From: Spongiimicrobium salis
Lineage (GTDB): Bacteria > Bacteroidota > Bacteroidia > Flavobacteriales > Flavobacteriaceae
NCBI RefSeq assembly: GCF_043678055.1
Contig: NZ_JBHEQA010000001.1
Coordinates: 1,426,001-1,490,000, forward strand
Length of the DNA stretch: 64,000 bases
Direction of reading: 5' to 3'
Shown here: piece after piece, positions 23,733 through 31,704 of the stretch
Position numbering within the stretch: position 1 is the stretch's first letter
How the letters are laid out: each line of letters starts with the position of its first letter
The notes under the pieces: model-generated
Told to the model about the DNA's origin: nothing
Databases searched by the model: none
The model's input: the letters and a program-made list of their open reading frames with translations, nothing else
Translations under genes and position numbers: made by a program

Positions 23733-24764
23733 TTATTTCTTAAATTTCAATACTTCTGAACGTCCTTTTTTAAATATTTTATTGCTAACTCCCTTTCCTT
23801 TTCGGAGCTCTTTTTGGGTTTCAAAAGGCAATGCATGGATTTCTTTACAGTCGTCCGAGCAACAATTGTCCATAGCAGCTGCACAAGTTTCGCATTGAAT
23901 AAATAATAAATGGCAGGCCTCGTTGGCACAGTTTACGTGGGTGTCGCAAGGATTGCCGCACTGATGACAGTTCGCAATTACATCTTCCGAGATACGCTCG
24001 CTCCTCCTATGGTCAAAAACAAAGTTCTTTCCCATAAATTTATTTTCTATTTCCTGTTCCTTTACCTGTCTCGTATATTCAATAATGCCTCCCTCCAATT
24101 GATATACCTTTTTAAAGCCCTTGTATTTATAATAGGCACTGGCCTTCTCGCAGCGAATACCCCCGGTACAATACATGACCAAGTTTTTGTCTTCCTTATG
24201 TTCCGCAAGGTCTTTTTCTATGATGTCCAGAGAATCGCGAAAGGTATCCACATCAGGAGTAATGGCTCCCTTAAAATGACCGATTTCACTTTCATAATGA
24301 TTGCGCATATCTACCAAAATAGTATCCGGATCTTCCAAAAGTGTATTGAAGGCCTCTGCATTCACATGTACCCCCTTATTGGTAACATCAAAAGCGGTAT
24401 CATTTAAACCATCTGCAACAATTTTATCCCGAACCTTTACTTTTAATTTTAAAAAAGATTTGTTGTCTTGTTCTATAGCAATATTCAAGCGTACATTTTC
24501 CAAAAAGGAAATACTATCCAAATGTTCTTTAAATTGGATAAAATTCTCGGCAGGCACAGATAATTGCGCATTAATGCCTTCATGGGCTACATAAATTCTA
24601 CCTAAAACATCCAAATCGTTCCAGTGAACAAACAAGTGATTTCTAAAAATTGTGGGGTTTCCGATATGTGCATAGGTGTAGAAAGATATGGTAAGACGCT
24701 CTTTCCCTGCTTCTTCGATGAGAAGTTCTCGCTCCTTTGCACTTAATGTATTGTACAGTTGCAT
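23733..24764 (-). CDS. trhO: Rhodanese-domain tRNA uridine hydroxylase TrhO (YceA)
   Basis: TrhO catalyses oxygen-dependent hydroxylation of U34 in certain tRNAs. The 343-aa protein has an N-terminal ferredoxin-like/acylphosphatase-type domain (YVAHEGINAQLSVP). The rhodanese domain (about residues 140-240) has the active-site loop VMYCTGGIRCEKAS. A C-terminal cysteine-rich tail (CHQCGNPCDTHVNCANEAC, CETCAAAMDNCCSDDC) probably binds metal. The length and tail match the bacterial TrhO family. It is divergent from recA. The 279 bases between its stop and ricT hold no gene I can support. Confidence 0.9.
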   Translation of the reverse strand: MQLYNTLSAKERELLIEEAGKERLTISFYTYAHIGNPTIFRNHLFVHWNDLDVLGRIYVAHEGINAQLSVPAENFIQFKEHLDSISFLENVRLNIAIEQDNKSFLKLKVKVRDKIVADGLNDTAFDVTNKGVHVNAEAFNTLLEDPDTILVDMRNHYESEIGHFKGAITPDVDTFRDSLDIIEKDLAEHKEDKNLVMYCTGGIRCEKASAYYKYKGFKKVYQLEGGIIEYTRQVKEQEIENKFMGKNFVFDHRRSERISEDVIANCHQCGNPCDTHVNCANEACHLLFIQCETCAAAMDNCCSDDCKEIHALPFETQKELRKGKGVSNKIFKKGRSEVLKFKK

Positions 24765-24803
24765 GCTATACCGCTATATTAAGTTAAAGATTATTTTAAA
24801 GCG

Positions 24804-24811
24804 CAAAAATA
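24804..24811 (-). promoter_or_regulatory. -7 element of the trhO promoter
   Basis: The minus strand reads TATTTTTG, an exact TAnnTTTG match, 40 bases upstream of the trhO start. The -33 box is not clear. Confidence 0.5.
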
Positions 24812-24875
24812 TACATTATTTGCGGTAAAGCCAGTGATATTCCTCTTTTTAAAACGTTTTTCTACCAATAAAAAC

Positions 24876-24904
24876 AGCCTTGTGGTTAGCAAGGCTATTT
24901 TTTA
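24876..24904 (+). terminator. Terminator-like hairpin in the divergent trhO-recA gap
   Basis: A stem AGCCTTG (24876-24882) / CAAGGCT (24890-24896) with a 7-base loop is followed by ATTTTTTAAG; the 5' side is preceded by an A run, so it could also act leftwards. It lies between two divergently transcribed genes, where no known transcript should end. The remainder of this 325-base gap (24765-25089) holds the trhO and recA promoter elements and an inverted repeat. Confidence 0.6.
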
Positions 24905-24949
24905 AGAATGATGCTAGTTCTTGTCCGTCTTATGGGAACTAGAACCATT

Positions 24950-24990
24950 ATAGGGTTGCTGATATGTGGTGTCAACAACCCCTATATTTG
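24950..24990 (+). promoter_or_regulatory. recA promoter with an embedded inverted repeat
   Basis: The -7 element is TATATTTG (24983-24990, exact TAnnTTTG). A TTG lies at 24956-24958 as a poor -33 box. The arms GGGTTG (24953-24958) and CAACCC (24976-24981) form a 6-bp dyad that spans the promoter spacer and could be a repressor site or part of a leader structure. Confidence 0.5.
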
Positions 24991-25089
24991 AGTTAGCTAT
25001 TAGTTAAGATGCATCTTTTAGAAAAAGGTTGCGTCAGCATTGCGATATGCAAAAAGAAATATTACTTTAGCTTTCCTAATTTGATAGCA

Positions 25090-26097
25090 ATGAGTTCTGA
25101 AAAAGAAGCAAAATTAAAAGCACTTAAACTTACCTTAGACAAACTTGATAAGACCTACGGCAAGGGCGCCGTTATGAAGATGGGGGACAGTGTAGTAGAA
25201 GATGTAGAAGTAATATCCTCTGGTTCCTTGGGCCTTGATCTTGCTTTAGGTGTAGGCGGGTATCCCAGAGGTAGGGTCATTGAAATTTATGGTCCCGAAT
25301 CTTCTGGTAAGACCACATTGACGCTTCATGCCATTGCAGAGGCACAAAAAGCGGGTGGCATTGCTGCCTTTATTGATGCAGAACATGCTTTTGATCGTTT
25401 TTATGCCGAAAAATTAGGCGTTGATATTGACAATCTTATCATATCCCAACCCGACCATGGGGAACAAGCTTTGGAAATTGCGGATAATTTGATTCGCTCC
25501 GGAGCTATCGATATTGTTATTGTGGATTCTGTTGCCGCTCTGACACCAAAAAGCGAAATTGAGGGAGAAATGGGCGACTCAAAAATGGGACTACATGCCC
25601 GTTTAATGTCCCAGGCCTTGCGTAAGCTTACCGGCTCTATAAGCAAGACCAAATGTACCGTTATCTTTATCAATCAATTGCGGGAAAAAATTGGTGTGAT
25701 GTTTGGAAACCCGGAGACCACGACTGGAGGTAATGCCTTAAAGTTTTATGCTTCCGTACGTCTAGATATCCGCAGATCAACACAAATAAAGGATAGTGAT
25801 GGTGCCGTACAAGGAAATAAAACGAGAATAAAAGTAGTGAAAAACAAGGTTGCTCCTCCATTTAGGACCACGGAGTTCGATATCATGTACGGGGAAGGCA
25901 TTTCCAAAGTTGGAGAAGTTCTTGATCTTGGCGTTGAATACGAGATTGTGAAGAAGAGCGGTTCCTGGTTCAGCTACGGGGATACCAAATTGGGTCAAGG
26001 AAGAGATGCCGTTAAAAATCTGCTCTTGGACAATCCTGAACTATTGGAGGAACTGGAAGAAAAAATCAAAGAAGCCATAAATACGATCAAGGCTTAA
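25090..26097 (+). CDS. recA: Recombinase A
   Basis: RecA forms ATP-dependent filaments on single-stranded DNA, drives homologous pairing and promotes self-cleavage of S24-type repressors. The 335-aa product from the ATG at 25090 starts MSSEKEAKLKALKL, the usual flavobacterial N-terminus; the open frame extends upstream to 25009, but that part is atypical. Walker A is GPESSGKTT (68-76). Walker B lies in the VIVDSVAALTPKSEIEG segment. Loop L1 follows, and MFGNPETTTGGNALKFYAS covers L2. No intein is present. It stands alone with its own promoter and a weak AAAGCC/GGCTTT hairpin (26099-26134) downstream. Confidence 0.97.
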   Translation: MSSEKEAKLKALKLTLDKLDKTYGKGAVMKMGDSVVEDVEVISSGSLGLDLALGVGGYPRGRVIEIYGPESSGKTTLTLHAIAEAQKAGGIAAFIDAEHAFDRFYAEKLGVDIDNLIISQPDHGEQALEIADNLIRSGAIDIVIVDSVAALTPKSEIEGEMGDSKMGLHARLMSQALRKLTGSISKTKCTVIFINQLREKIGVMFGNPETTTGGNALKFYASVRLDIRRSTQIKDSDGAVQGNKTRIKVVKNKVAPPFRTTEFDIMYGEGISKVGEVLDLGVEYEIVKKSGSWFSYGDTKLGQGRDAVKNLLLDNPELLEELEEKIKEAINTIKA

Positions 26098-26197
26098 AAA
26101 AGCCTAGATTGCCTTTTATCGATTTTTTGGCTTTATAACGCAACCCTTGGCCTTAGATGACATCTTTTTTGAAAAGAAAAGAGATTTTTACTAGGTC

Positions 26198-26629
26198 ATG
26201 AAGCGGTATTTTTTATTTTGTATTCTTATTGTTGTGGCATTTCAATCCTGTAGTATTGATGATGACACTAATTTTAATTTCGTACAATTGGAGGTTGTTG
26301 AAGCCAATTTACCTGATGCTTTCAACTTAAATGAGACCGTAACCATAGACCTTACTTACCTTCGCCCCAACGATTGTACTTTTTTTAGAGGTCTTGACAT
26401 TGTCCCCGAAGCAAAAACTACACGGAGTGTAGCCATAGTAGGGTCATTACTCACAGATAATGAAGACTGTGCCGATGTCAATCAACAAATAGAAACCTCG
26501 TTCAATTTTGAAGTGCTGTATCCGGAAACCTATTTGTTTCGCTTTTATACCGGTACCGACGAAAATGGAGCACCTCAATTTATGGAAATAGAAGTTCCTG
26601 TAAATACTGGTCCTACGACCAATCAATAA
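26198..26629 (+). CDS. Small lipoprotein of unknown function
   Basis: This 143-aa SPII lipoprotein has signal MKRYFLFCILIVVAFQSC with lipidated Cys18, followed by SIDDD, which resembles a surface-export signal. The rest is a single beta-rich domain with two cysteines (NDCTFF, NEDCAD) that could form a disulfide. No catalytic motif is seen. It ends 19 bases before the sigma-factor gene in the same direction. An operon of lipoprotein, ECF sigma and membrane-spanning partner is likely, and the lipoprotein may be part of the signal-sensing side. No family assignment is made. Confidence 0.75.
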   Translation: MKRYFLFCILIVVAFQSCSIDDDTNFNFVQLEVVEANLPDAFNLNETVTIDLTYLRPNDCTFFRGLDIVPEAKTTRSVAIVGSLLTDNEDCADVNQQIETSFNFEVLYPETYLFRFYTGTDENGAPQFMEIEVPVNTGPTTNQ

Positions 26630-26648
26630 ATATAATGCAACCAACATT

Positions 26649-27281
26649 TTGAGTCTGGATGAACTCATAAAAAACTGTAAAAAAAAGAATAGAAAAGCAC
26701 AAGAACAATTGTACAAAATGTACGCTGCCACTTTGTTCGGTATTTGCTTAAAATACTCGCGCAATAAAATTGAGGCCGAAGACAACCTTCACGACAGCTT
26801 TATTACCATCTTTGATAAAATAGATCAGTATAAGTTTAAAGGTTCCTTTGAAGGTTGGATAAAGCGAATTACGGTGAATACCGTCCTTCAAAAATATCGG
26901 AAAGAAGATCATCTAAATGTAGTGTCGGAAAATATGGAGGAAGAAGTGGAAGTAGCTACGGAACAAGTTGATATTGATCTTCATAGCCTTTTGGCGTACA
27001 TTCAAGAATTGCCCAATAAATATCGTTTAACCTTTAACCTATATGTGTTGGATGGTTATACCCATAAGGAGATCAGTGAATTGTTAGGAACTTCTGTTGG
27101 GACATCAAAGTCAAATTTAGCCAGAGCCAGAGTGCTGCTGAAGGAAAAAATTGAGAAAGACAGAGCAAAAGCCGTTATCGGCATCTTAATTTTTTATACC
27201 ACCAAGGCAGCGCGGATACTAGGTTCAAAAATAAAAAACAAGCATAAAAAATCGCATAATTCATCACCGCATGAGCAATAA
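26649..27281 (+). CDS. ECF-type RNA polymerase sigma factor
   Basis: This 210-aa sigma-70 family protein has region 2 at residues about 15-80 (AQEQLYKMYAATLFGICLKY, then FKGSFEGWIKRI). Region 4 lies at about 110-165 (YRLTFNLYVLDGYTHKEI, then GTSVGTSKSNLARAR). The only in-frame start that keeps the conserved N-terminus is TTG at 26649 (reading Met-Ser-Leu-Asp-Glu-Leu). A long basic tail (KNKHKKSHN) follows region 4. The gene overlaps the next one by 11 bases, so it is probably regulated by the membrane protein encoded there. The stimulus and regulon are unknown. Confidence 0.9.
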   Translation: MSLDELIKNCKKKNRKAQEQLYKMYAATLFGICLKYSRNKIEAEDNLHDSFITIFDKIDQYKFKGSFEGWIKRITVNTVLQKYRKEDHLNVVSENMEEEVEVATEQVDIDLHSLLAYIQELPNKYRLTFNLYVLDGYTHKEISELLGTSVGTSKSNLARARVLLKEKIEKDRAKAVIGILIFYTTKAARILGSKIKNKHKKSHNSSPHEQ

Positions 27282-28776
27282 AAATATAGACCAACTGTTT
27301 CGGGAGAAACTAAAAGACTTCCATGAGCTTCCAGAGGATCACGTTTGGAATGGCATTGAAGCATCCCTGGACAAAAAGAAGAAAAAAAGAGTGCTTCCTA
27401 TCTGGTGGAAACTAGGGGGAGTTGCGGCCGTTTTGGCCATAGTGGCCTTTAGCCTGTATCCATTGGGCACCACTAGCAGTACCACTAACCCTATTTCGGA
27501 TGTTGATCAACAAAAGGAGTCCAATACCTCCTCCAAAGAAATTTCTCCTATAAGCTTGCAAAAAGAAGAAGGGTTGACACAAACGGAAATGACTGCTGCG
27601 GATGAAGAATCCAAAACGTCCAACGCCAATTCCAGCACTCCTATATTTAAGGCTTCCACTCCAAAAAAAGAAGCCCTGGAAGGTCCAAAGAAAAATCATA
27701 AGAATGCGAATACACTGCTTGCCCATGGAAAAGGAAAAGAGACTCCCGTAAAAAAGAATACCGCTCCTTTAACTACTGAAGATATCGCGCAAAATACTTT
27801 AGCAAATTCTGAAAATACTACAGCCACTCTCCCTACAGAATTACAGAAAAATACGGGCTCCGATCAAAATTCCATTACAGGACAAAAGCAGCCTTTGAGC
27901 ACTGAAGCCAATGCCTTCGAAAATGCTGTTGCAGAAGCAACTACTCCGAAGGAAATCGCGGAAGAAGATAAAAAATCCATTTTTGATGCCATTGCCGAAG
28001 AGGAAGAGGAAATTGTGGCAGAAAACAAAGAGAAGAAATGGGCCATAAGCCCTTCCGTTGCTCCTATCTATTTTGATTCTTTTGGAGATGGATCTCCCAT
28101 TGACCCCAGTTTTAGTCCCAATTCCAAATCCGGTAATGTGAATCTTAGTTATGGGCTATCGGTATCCTATAACGTTTCCAAAAAAATAAGTGTCAGAACT
28201 GGGATTCACCGTGTGGATTATGGATATAACACGAATGATATTGCCTTTTCTTCTTCTTTATCTACTTCTAGAGGAGGAAACTTAAGGAATATTGATCTTG
28301 ATCCAAAATCCCAAAATATTGTATTGCAGAGTGCTGTTTCGGGAGAAACGAGCAATATGGATGTTAGCCAATTTGGTCCCACATCCGATGTTTCCCAAGC
28401 CTTTGACCCCGCCTTAAACGGTAGGATTGTACAACAATTGGGCTATTTGGAAGTCCCTTTTGAAGTCAATTATGCTCTTGTAGCTAACAAATGGGGCGTA
28501 AATGTCATTGGCGGGGTAAGCTCTTTATTTTTAATTGACAATGCCATCTCCTTGGAGTCCCAAGGACTCATCACGGAAATAGGCAAAGCAAATAACCTTA
28601 ATATGGTCAACTTTAGTACCAATGTTGGCCTTGGAGTACACTATAATTTTTCTCCTAAAGTACAATGGAACGTAGAGCCTATTTTTAAATATCAGCTCAA
28701 TACGTTCTCTGGAGCGACCGGTAATTTTCAACCCTTTTCCTTGGGTGTCTATAGCGGGTTCAGCTTCAAGTTTTAA
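27271..28776 (+). CDS. Inner-membrane helix plus outer-membrane beta-barrel protein following the sigma factor
   Basis: The order along this 501-aa protein is unusual. It has a short cytoplasmic N-terminus (DQLFREKLKDFHELPEDHVW, resembling anti-sigma starts) and then a basic stretch KKKKKR with a membrane helix at about 43-66. A long Ser/Thr/Asn/Glu-rich linker of about 190 residues follows. The C-terminal 240 residues show beta-barrel texture (alternating aromatic strands, ending YSGFSFKF). One chain would thus cross both membranes. Position directly behind the sigma gene (11-base overlap) suggests it holds or senses for that sigma factor. No signal peptidase site is evident, in line with a retained anchor. 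Confidence 0.7.
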   Translation: MSNKNIDQLFREKLKDFHELPEDHVWNGIEASLDKKKKKRVLPIWWKLGGVAAVLAIVAFSLYPLGTTSSTTNPISDVDQQKESNTSSKEISPISLQKEEGLTQTEMTAADEESKTSNANSSTPIFKASTPKKEALEGPKKNHKNANTLLAHGKGKETPVKKNTAPLTTEDIAQNTLANSENTTATLPTELQKNTGSDQNSITGQKQPLSTEANAFENAVAEATTPKEIAEEDKKSIFDAIAEEEEEIVAENKEKKWAISPSVAPIYFDSFGDGSPIDPSFSPNSKSGNVNLSYGLSVSYNVSKKISVRTGIHRVDYGYNTNDIAFSSSLSTSRGGNLRNIDLDPKSQNIVLQSAVSGETSNMDVSQFGPTSDVSQAFDPALNGRIVQQLGYLEVPFEVNYALVANKWGVNVIGGVSSLFLIDNAISLESQGLITEIGKANNLNMVNFSTNVGLGVHYNFSPKVQWNVEPIFKYQLNTFSGATGNFQPFSLGVYSGFSFKF

Positions 28777-28826
28777 AGATTGTTGGTTGGGTTATCATTA
28801 CTATGCTTATAGTGATGGTTACTTTT

Positions 28827-28857
28827 AACGCCTTACTTGGCCGTAAGGCGTTTTTTT
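28827..28857 (+). terminator. Terminator of the sigma-factor operon
   Basis: A perfect 10-bp stem AACGCCTTAC / GTAAGGCGTT has a 6-base loop and a run of seven T, and lies between two convergent genes (stop at 28776 and minus-strand stop at 28863). It is a textbook rho-independent terminator. Confidence 0.9.
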
Positions 28858-28862
28858 ATGTT

Positions 28863-29600
28863 TTATTGGGATTCCAATTCCTTAAGCATCATAGTTCTCG
28901 TGGTTTCTCTAAGCTCTTGTTTATCCGTTTCCTTAAGTTCTTTAGTTTCCACAAAAGGATGCACCTTTGCTCGTATTCTACCTGGGCCTCCGCTAAAAAA
29001 AGTAAATGAAAAGCGTTTTTTATTATCATAAAAAGTCATGGGAACAATAGGGATTTTATGTGCTATGGCCATCTTAAAAGCTCCATCTTTAAAGGTATCC
29101 AATACAATATCTTCTTCTGGAACACCCCCTTCTGGAAAGATACAGATACTAAGTCCCTGATTCAATCTTCTTTGCGCTCTTCGATAGACTCCGGTTCTAC
29201 TACCGCTATTCTCCCGATCGACCATGATACAAACCCGCTTATAGAAAAATCCGAAGACTGGAATCTTCACCAATTCTTTTTTCCCCACAAACACAAAAGG
29301 ATTGCGACTCACTTTAAGCATAAGCATAATATCCAACATACTGGTGTGATTGGCCACCAACATATAACTTTTATGTCTTTCTAATTTTTGTTCCCTCTCT
29401 ATGCTGGGAAAACAACCCATTCCATATAAAATAATATTGGCCCATATATTCCGTGCCAACCAAAAGAATTGAGGATACCATTTCTCTGATAAGGTAAATA
29501 GCAAGAGTAAAGGAAACAATAAAAAAATAGGGAGGGCAACCAGGACGTAAAACCAGATTCGGAACAAGAGCTGCCCTATTTTTTGTAGAAATCGCACCAT
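28863..29600 (-). CDS. plsC: 1-acyl-sn-glycerol-3-phosphate acyltransferase
   Basis: This enzyme adds the second acyl chain to lysophosphatidic acid in phospholipid synthesis, at the inner membrane. The 245-aa protein has an N-terminal hydrophobic stretch (residues about 10-35), then the catalytic NHTSMLD (H-x4-D) box. KIPVFGFFY, FPEGG (substrate-binding box III, here IFPEGGVPEED) and IPIVPMTFY follow. The family could also include lyso-ornithine lipid acyltransferases, but PlsC is the best match. It is divergent from trpS with a 73-base gap. Confidence 0.9.
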   Translation of the reverse strand: MVRFLQKIGQLLFRIWFYVLVALPIFLLFPLLLLFTLSEKWYPQFFWLARNIWANIILYGMGCFPSIEREQKLERHKSYMLVANHTSMLDIMLMLKVSRNPFVFVGKKELVKIPVFGFFYKRVCIMVDRENSGSRTGVYRRAQRRLNQGLSICIFPEGGVPEEDIVLDTFKDGAFKMAIAHKIPIVPMTFYDNKKRFSFTFFSGGPGRIRAKVHPFVETKELKETDKQELRETTRTMMLKELESQ

Positions 29601-29643
29601 AAAATCAAAAGTAACAATTTTAGTCAGGTTATGGTATTTCTTT

Positions 29644-29651
29644 TACCTTTG
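29644..29651 (+). promoter_or_regulatory. -7 element of the trpS promoter
   Basis: TACCTTTG matches TAnnTTTG exactly and lies 22 bases before the trpS ATG. A TTTT at 29618-29621 is a weak -33 candidate (22-base spacer). Confidence 0.5.
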
Positions 29652-29673
29652 TCTTCCTGTATAAATACGAAAA

Positions 29674-30642
29674 ATGGCACGAATTCTAACAGGTATACAA
29701 AGTACCGGAACTCCACATTTAGGAAACATCCTTGGGGCTATTATGCCCGCTATTGAAATGGCAAAAGACCCCAAAAACGAGTCCTTTCTTTTTATAGCGG
29801 ATATGCATTCCCTTACACAAATAAAGGACGGGAACATATTACGAAACAACACGTATGCCACTGCAGCGACATGGTTGGCTTTTGGATTGGATGTAGAAAA
29901 AACCGTTTTCTACAGACAAAGCGATGTTCCCCAGGTTACGGAACTCTCCTGGTACTTAAGCTGTTTTTTTCCTTACAATCGTTTAACCTTGGCACATTCC
30001 TTTAAAGACAAGGCGGATCGCCTGAATGATGTGAACGCCGGGCTTTTTGGATATCCCATGCTCATGGCAGCAGATATTTTGCTGTATGATGCCCATATTG
30101 TTCCTGTTGGAAAAGATCAGAAGCAGCATTTGGAAATGACAAGAGATGTGGCTTCACGCTTCCATACCGAATTGGGGGAAACTTTTGTATTGCCCGAGGC
30201 CAGAATACATGAAGAAACCATGTACATTCCGGGGACCGATGGTGGAAAAATGAGCAAAAGCAAAGGAAATATCATTGATATTTTTCAGACGGACAAAAAA
30301 CTCCGCAAGCAAATCATGGGTATCCAGACCGATAGTACGCCTATGGAAGATCCAAAAGATCCAAATACGGATAATGTGTTCGCCTTATATAAAATTCTGG
30401 CTTCAGAAGATCAAATCGCTGAAATGCGGGCTAACTATACCGGTGGAAACTATGGATATGGCCACGCAAAACAGGCCTTATATGAGCTTATTGCTGAAAA
30501 GTTTAAAGATGCTCGGGAGCGTTTTACCTACTATATGAGCCATTTGGAAGAAGTAGACGAAGCCCTTGCTATTGGCGCTGCAAAGGCACATGTCGTGGCC
30601 AATGATGTTCTGAAAAGAGTTAGAACCAAAGTAGGGTATTAA
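29674..30642 (+). CDS. trpS: Tryptophanyl-tRNA synthetase
   Basis: TrpS is a class Ic aminoacyl-tRNA synthetase charging tRNA-Trp. The 322-aa product begins ARILTGIQSTGTPHLGNILGA, containing the HIGH-type motif (PHLGN). It has ADMHSLTQ, the catalytic loop GGKMSKSKGN (KMSKS), and PVGKDQKQHLEMTRDVA for adenylate and tryptophan contacts. The C-terminal helical region ends RVRTKVGY. The length matches bacterial TrpS. It is monocistronic with its own promoter. No T-box or attenuator-like leader is visible in the short 5' region. Confidence 0.96.
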   Translation: MARILTGIQSTGTPHLGNILGAIMPAIEMAKDPKNESFLFIADMHSLTQIKDGNILRNNTYATAATWLAFGLDVEKTVFYRQSDVPQVTELSWYLSCFFPYNRLTLAHSFKDKADRLNDVNAGLFGYPMLMAADILLYDAHIVPVGKDQKQHLEMTRDVASRFHTELGETFVLPEARIHEETMYIPGTDGGKMSKSKGNIIDIFQTDKKLRKQIMGIQTDSTPMEDPKDPNTDNVFALYKILASEDQIAEMRANYTGGNYGYGHAKQALYELIAEKFKDARERFTYYMSHLEEVDEALAIGAAKAHVVANDVLKRVRTKVGY

Positions 30643-30708
30643 AAAATAGCCCTGTCCAGTTTTTCAACCGGGTAGGGCCATCTATAGGTTATTTAAAAAG
30701 AAGTGTTC

Positions 30709-31470
30709 CTATTTACTCAAGATTTCCAGTAATTCTATTTCAAAAATCAATGCGGCATAAGGAGGTATTGCACCCCCTGCTCCTCGCTCGCCATATCCCA
30801 GATCATATGGGATATACAGCTTCCATTTTGATCCCACGGGCATACTCTGCAAGGCTTCCTGCCACCCTTTTATGACCTGACTTGCCCCTAAAACTTGCGG
30901 TTCGCCACGTTCTACGGAACTATCAAACACTTTTCCGTCAATCAACATTCCGGTATAGTGTACACTGACCTGGTCACTGGCTTTGGGAACTGGGCCATTT
31001 CCTTGGGTGATTACTTCATATTGCAACCCGCTTTCCGTGGTAATTACACCTTCCCGTTTTCCATTCTCCGCCAGAAAAGCAGCGCCTTCTTCCGATTTTT
31101 TTGCCGCTTCTTCCTTTTGTTTTTCCACGAAGGAACTTTGCACCAACTCCAAACATTGTTCTAAGGCTATACGTTCTTTTCCTTCCATGACTTCCTGTAT
31201 TGCTTTTGCGATGACATTATAGGATAGCTCTTCCCCAAAACCTCCAATTTTGAGATTGTTTCCAACGGCCACCCCAAAAGCATAACTGAATTTGTGGTTT
31301 TTATCTTCGAGGTTCACCTCTTTTGCCTTTTCAACCGCATCGAGTTGTTGTTGCATTTCTGCTACCTGTGCTTTTAATTTGGCGACCTCATTGATCAATT
31401 CTTTCTTTTTTTGTCCGTAACCGGCAACTCCTAAAAAAAGTGCAACGATTACTACAATGGATTTCTTCAT
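30709..31470 (-). CDS. Periplasmic FKBP-type peptidyl-prolyl cis-trans isomerase
   Basis: This 253-aa exported foldase (signal MKKSIVVIVALFLGVAGYGQ) has a coiled-coil segment (residues about 22-50) and an FKBP_N dimerisation region (SYAFGVAVGNNLK). The C-terminal FKBP domain (about 145-253) contains VSVHYTGMLIDGKVFDSS, VIKGWQEALQSMPVG and YGERGAGGAIPPYA. The architecture matches FkpA/Mip-type periplasmic isomerases. It may help fold outer-membrane or secreted proteins. The 234 bases up to the dprA stop hold no gene I can support. Confidence 0.92.
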   Translation of the reverse strand: MKKSIVVIVALFLGVAGYGQKKKELINEVAKLKAQVAEMQQQLDAVEKAKEVNLEDKNHKFSYAFGVAVGNNLKIGGFGEELSYNVIAKAIQEVMEGKERIALEQCLELVQSSFVEKQKEEAAKKSEEGAAFLAENGKREGVITTESGLQYEVITQGNGPVPKASDQVSVHYTGMLIDGKVFDSSVERGEPQVLGASQVIKGWQEALQSMPVGSKWKLYIPYDLGYGERGAGGAIPPYAALIFEIELLEILSK

Positions 31471-31704
31471 TTAACTGCTATTTTAAAGGCGGAAAGATAG
31501 CTAAAATACCCAAGACCGGCCATGCTTAAAAAGCTATTTTGAGGAAAAGATCGAAAAGACTAAAGGGTCGGTTTTGATTTTTCATTTTTCGGTGCAACTA
31601 TAACCCTCCTAGCCTAGACCATGCATTTTATCGATGAGTGACCCTATTGCAAGGTATTTTCAAGGCCCAAATGCCATTTCACAGACCTTGCGGTTTCTAA
31701 AACA

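Noticed and set aside
26635..26652. ATG at 26635 as start of the sigma gene
   Set aside because: It is out of frame and stops after five codons; TTG at 26649 keeps the conserved N-terminus.
29606..29613. TACTTTTG on the minus strand as the plsC promoter
   Set aside because: It matches TAnnTTTG, but it is only 6 bases from the start codon and has no -33 box; a leaderless transcript is possible but not convincing.
30649..30678. GCCCT / AGGGC hairpin between trpS and the FKBP gene as a terminator
   Set aside because: Only 5 bp and no T tract on either side; too weak to call.
31471..31704. 234-base gap between dprA and the FKBP gene as an RNA gene
   Set aside because: No hairpin with a T tract, no consensus promoter and no tRNA-like structure could be seen.
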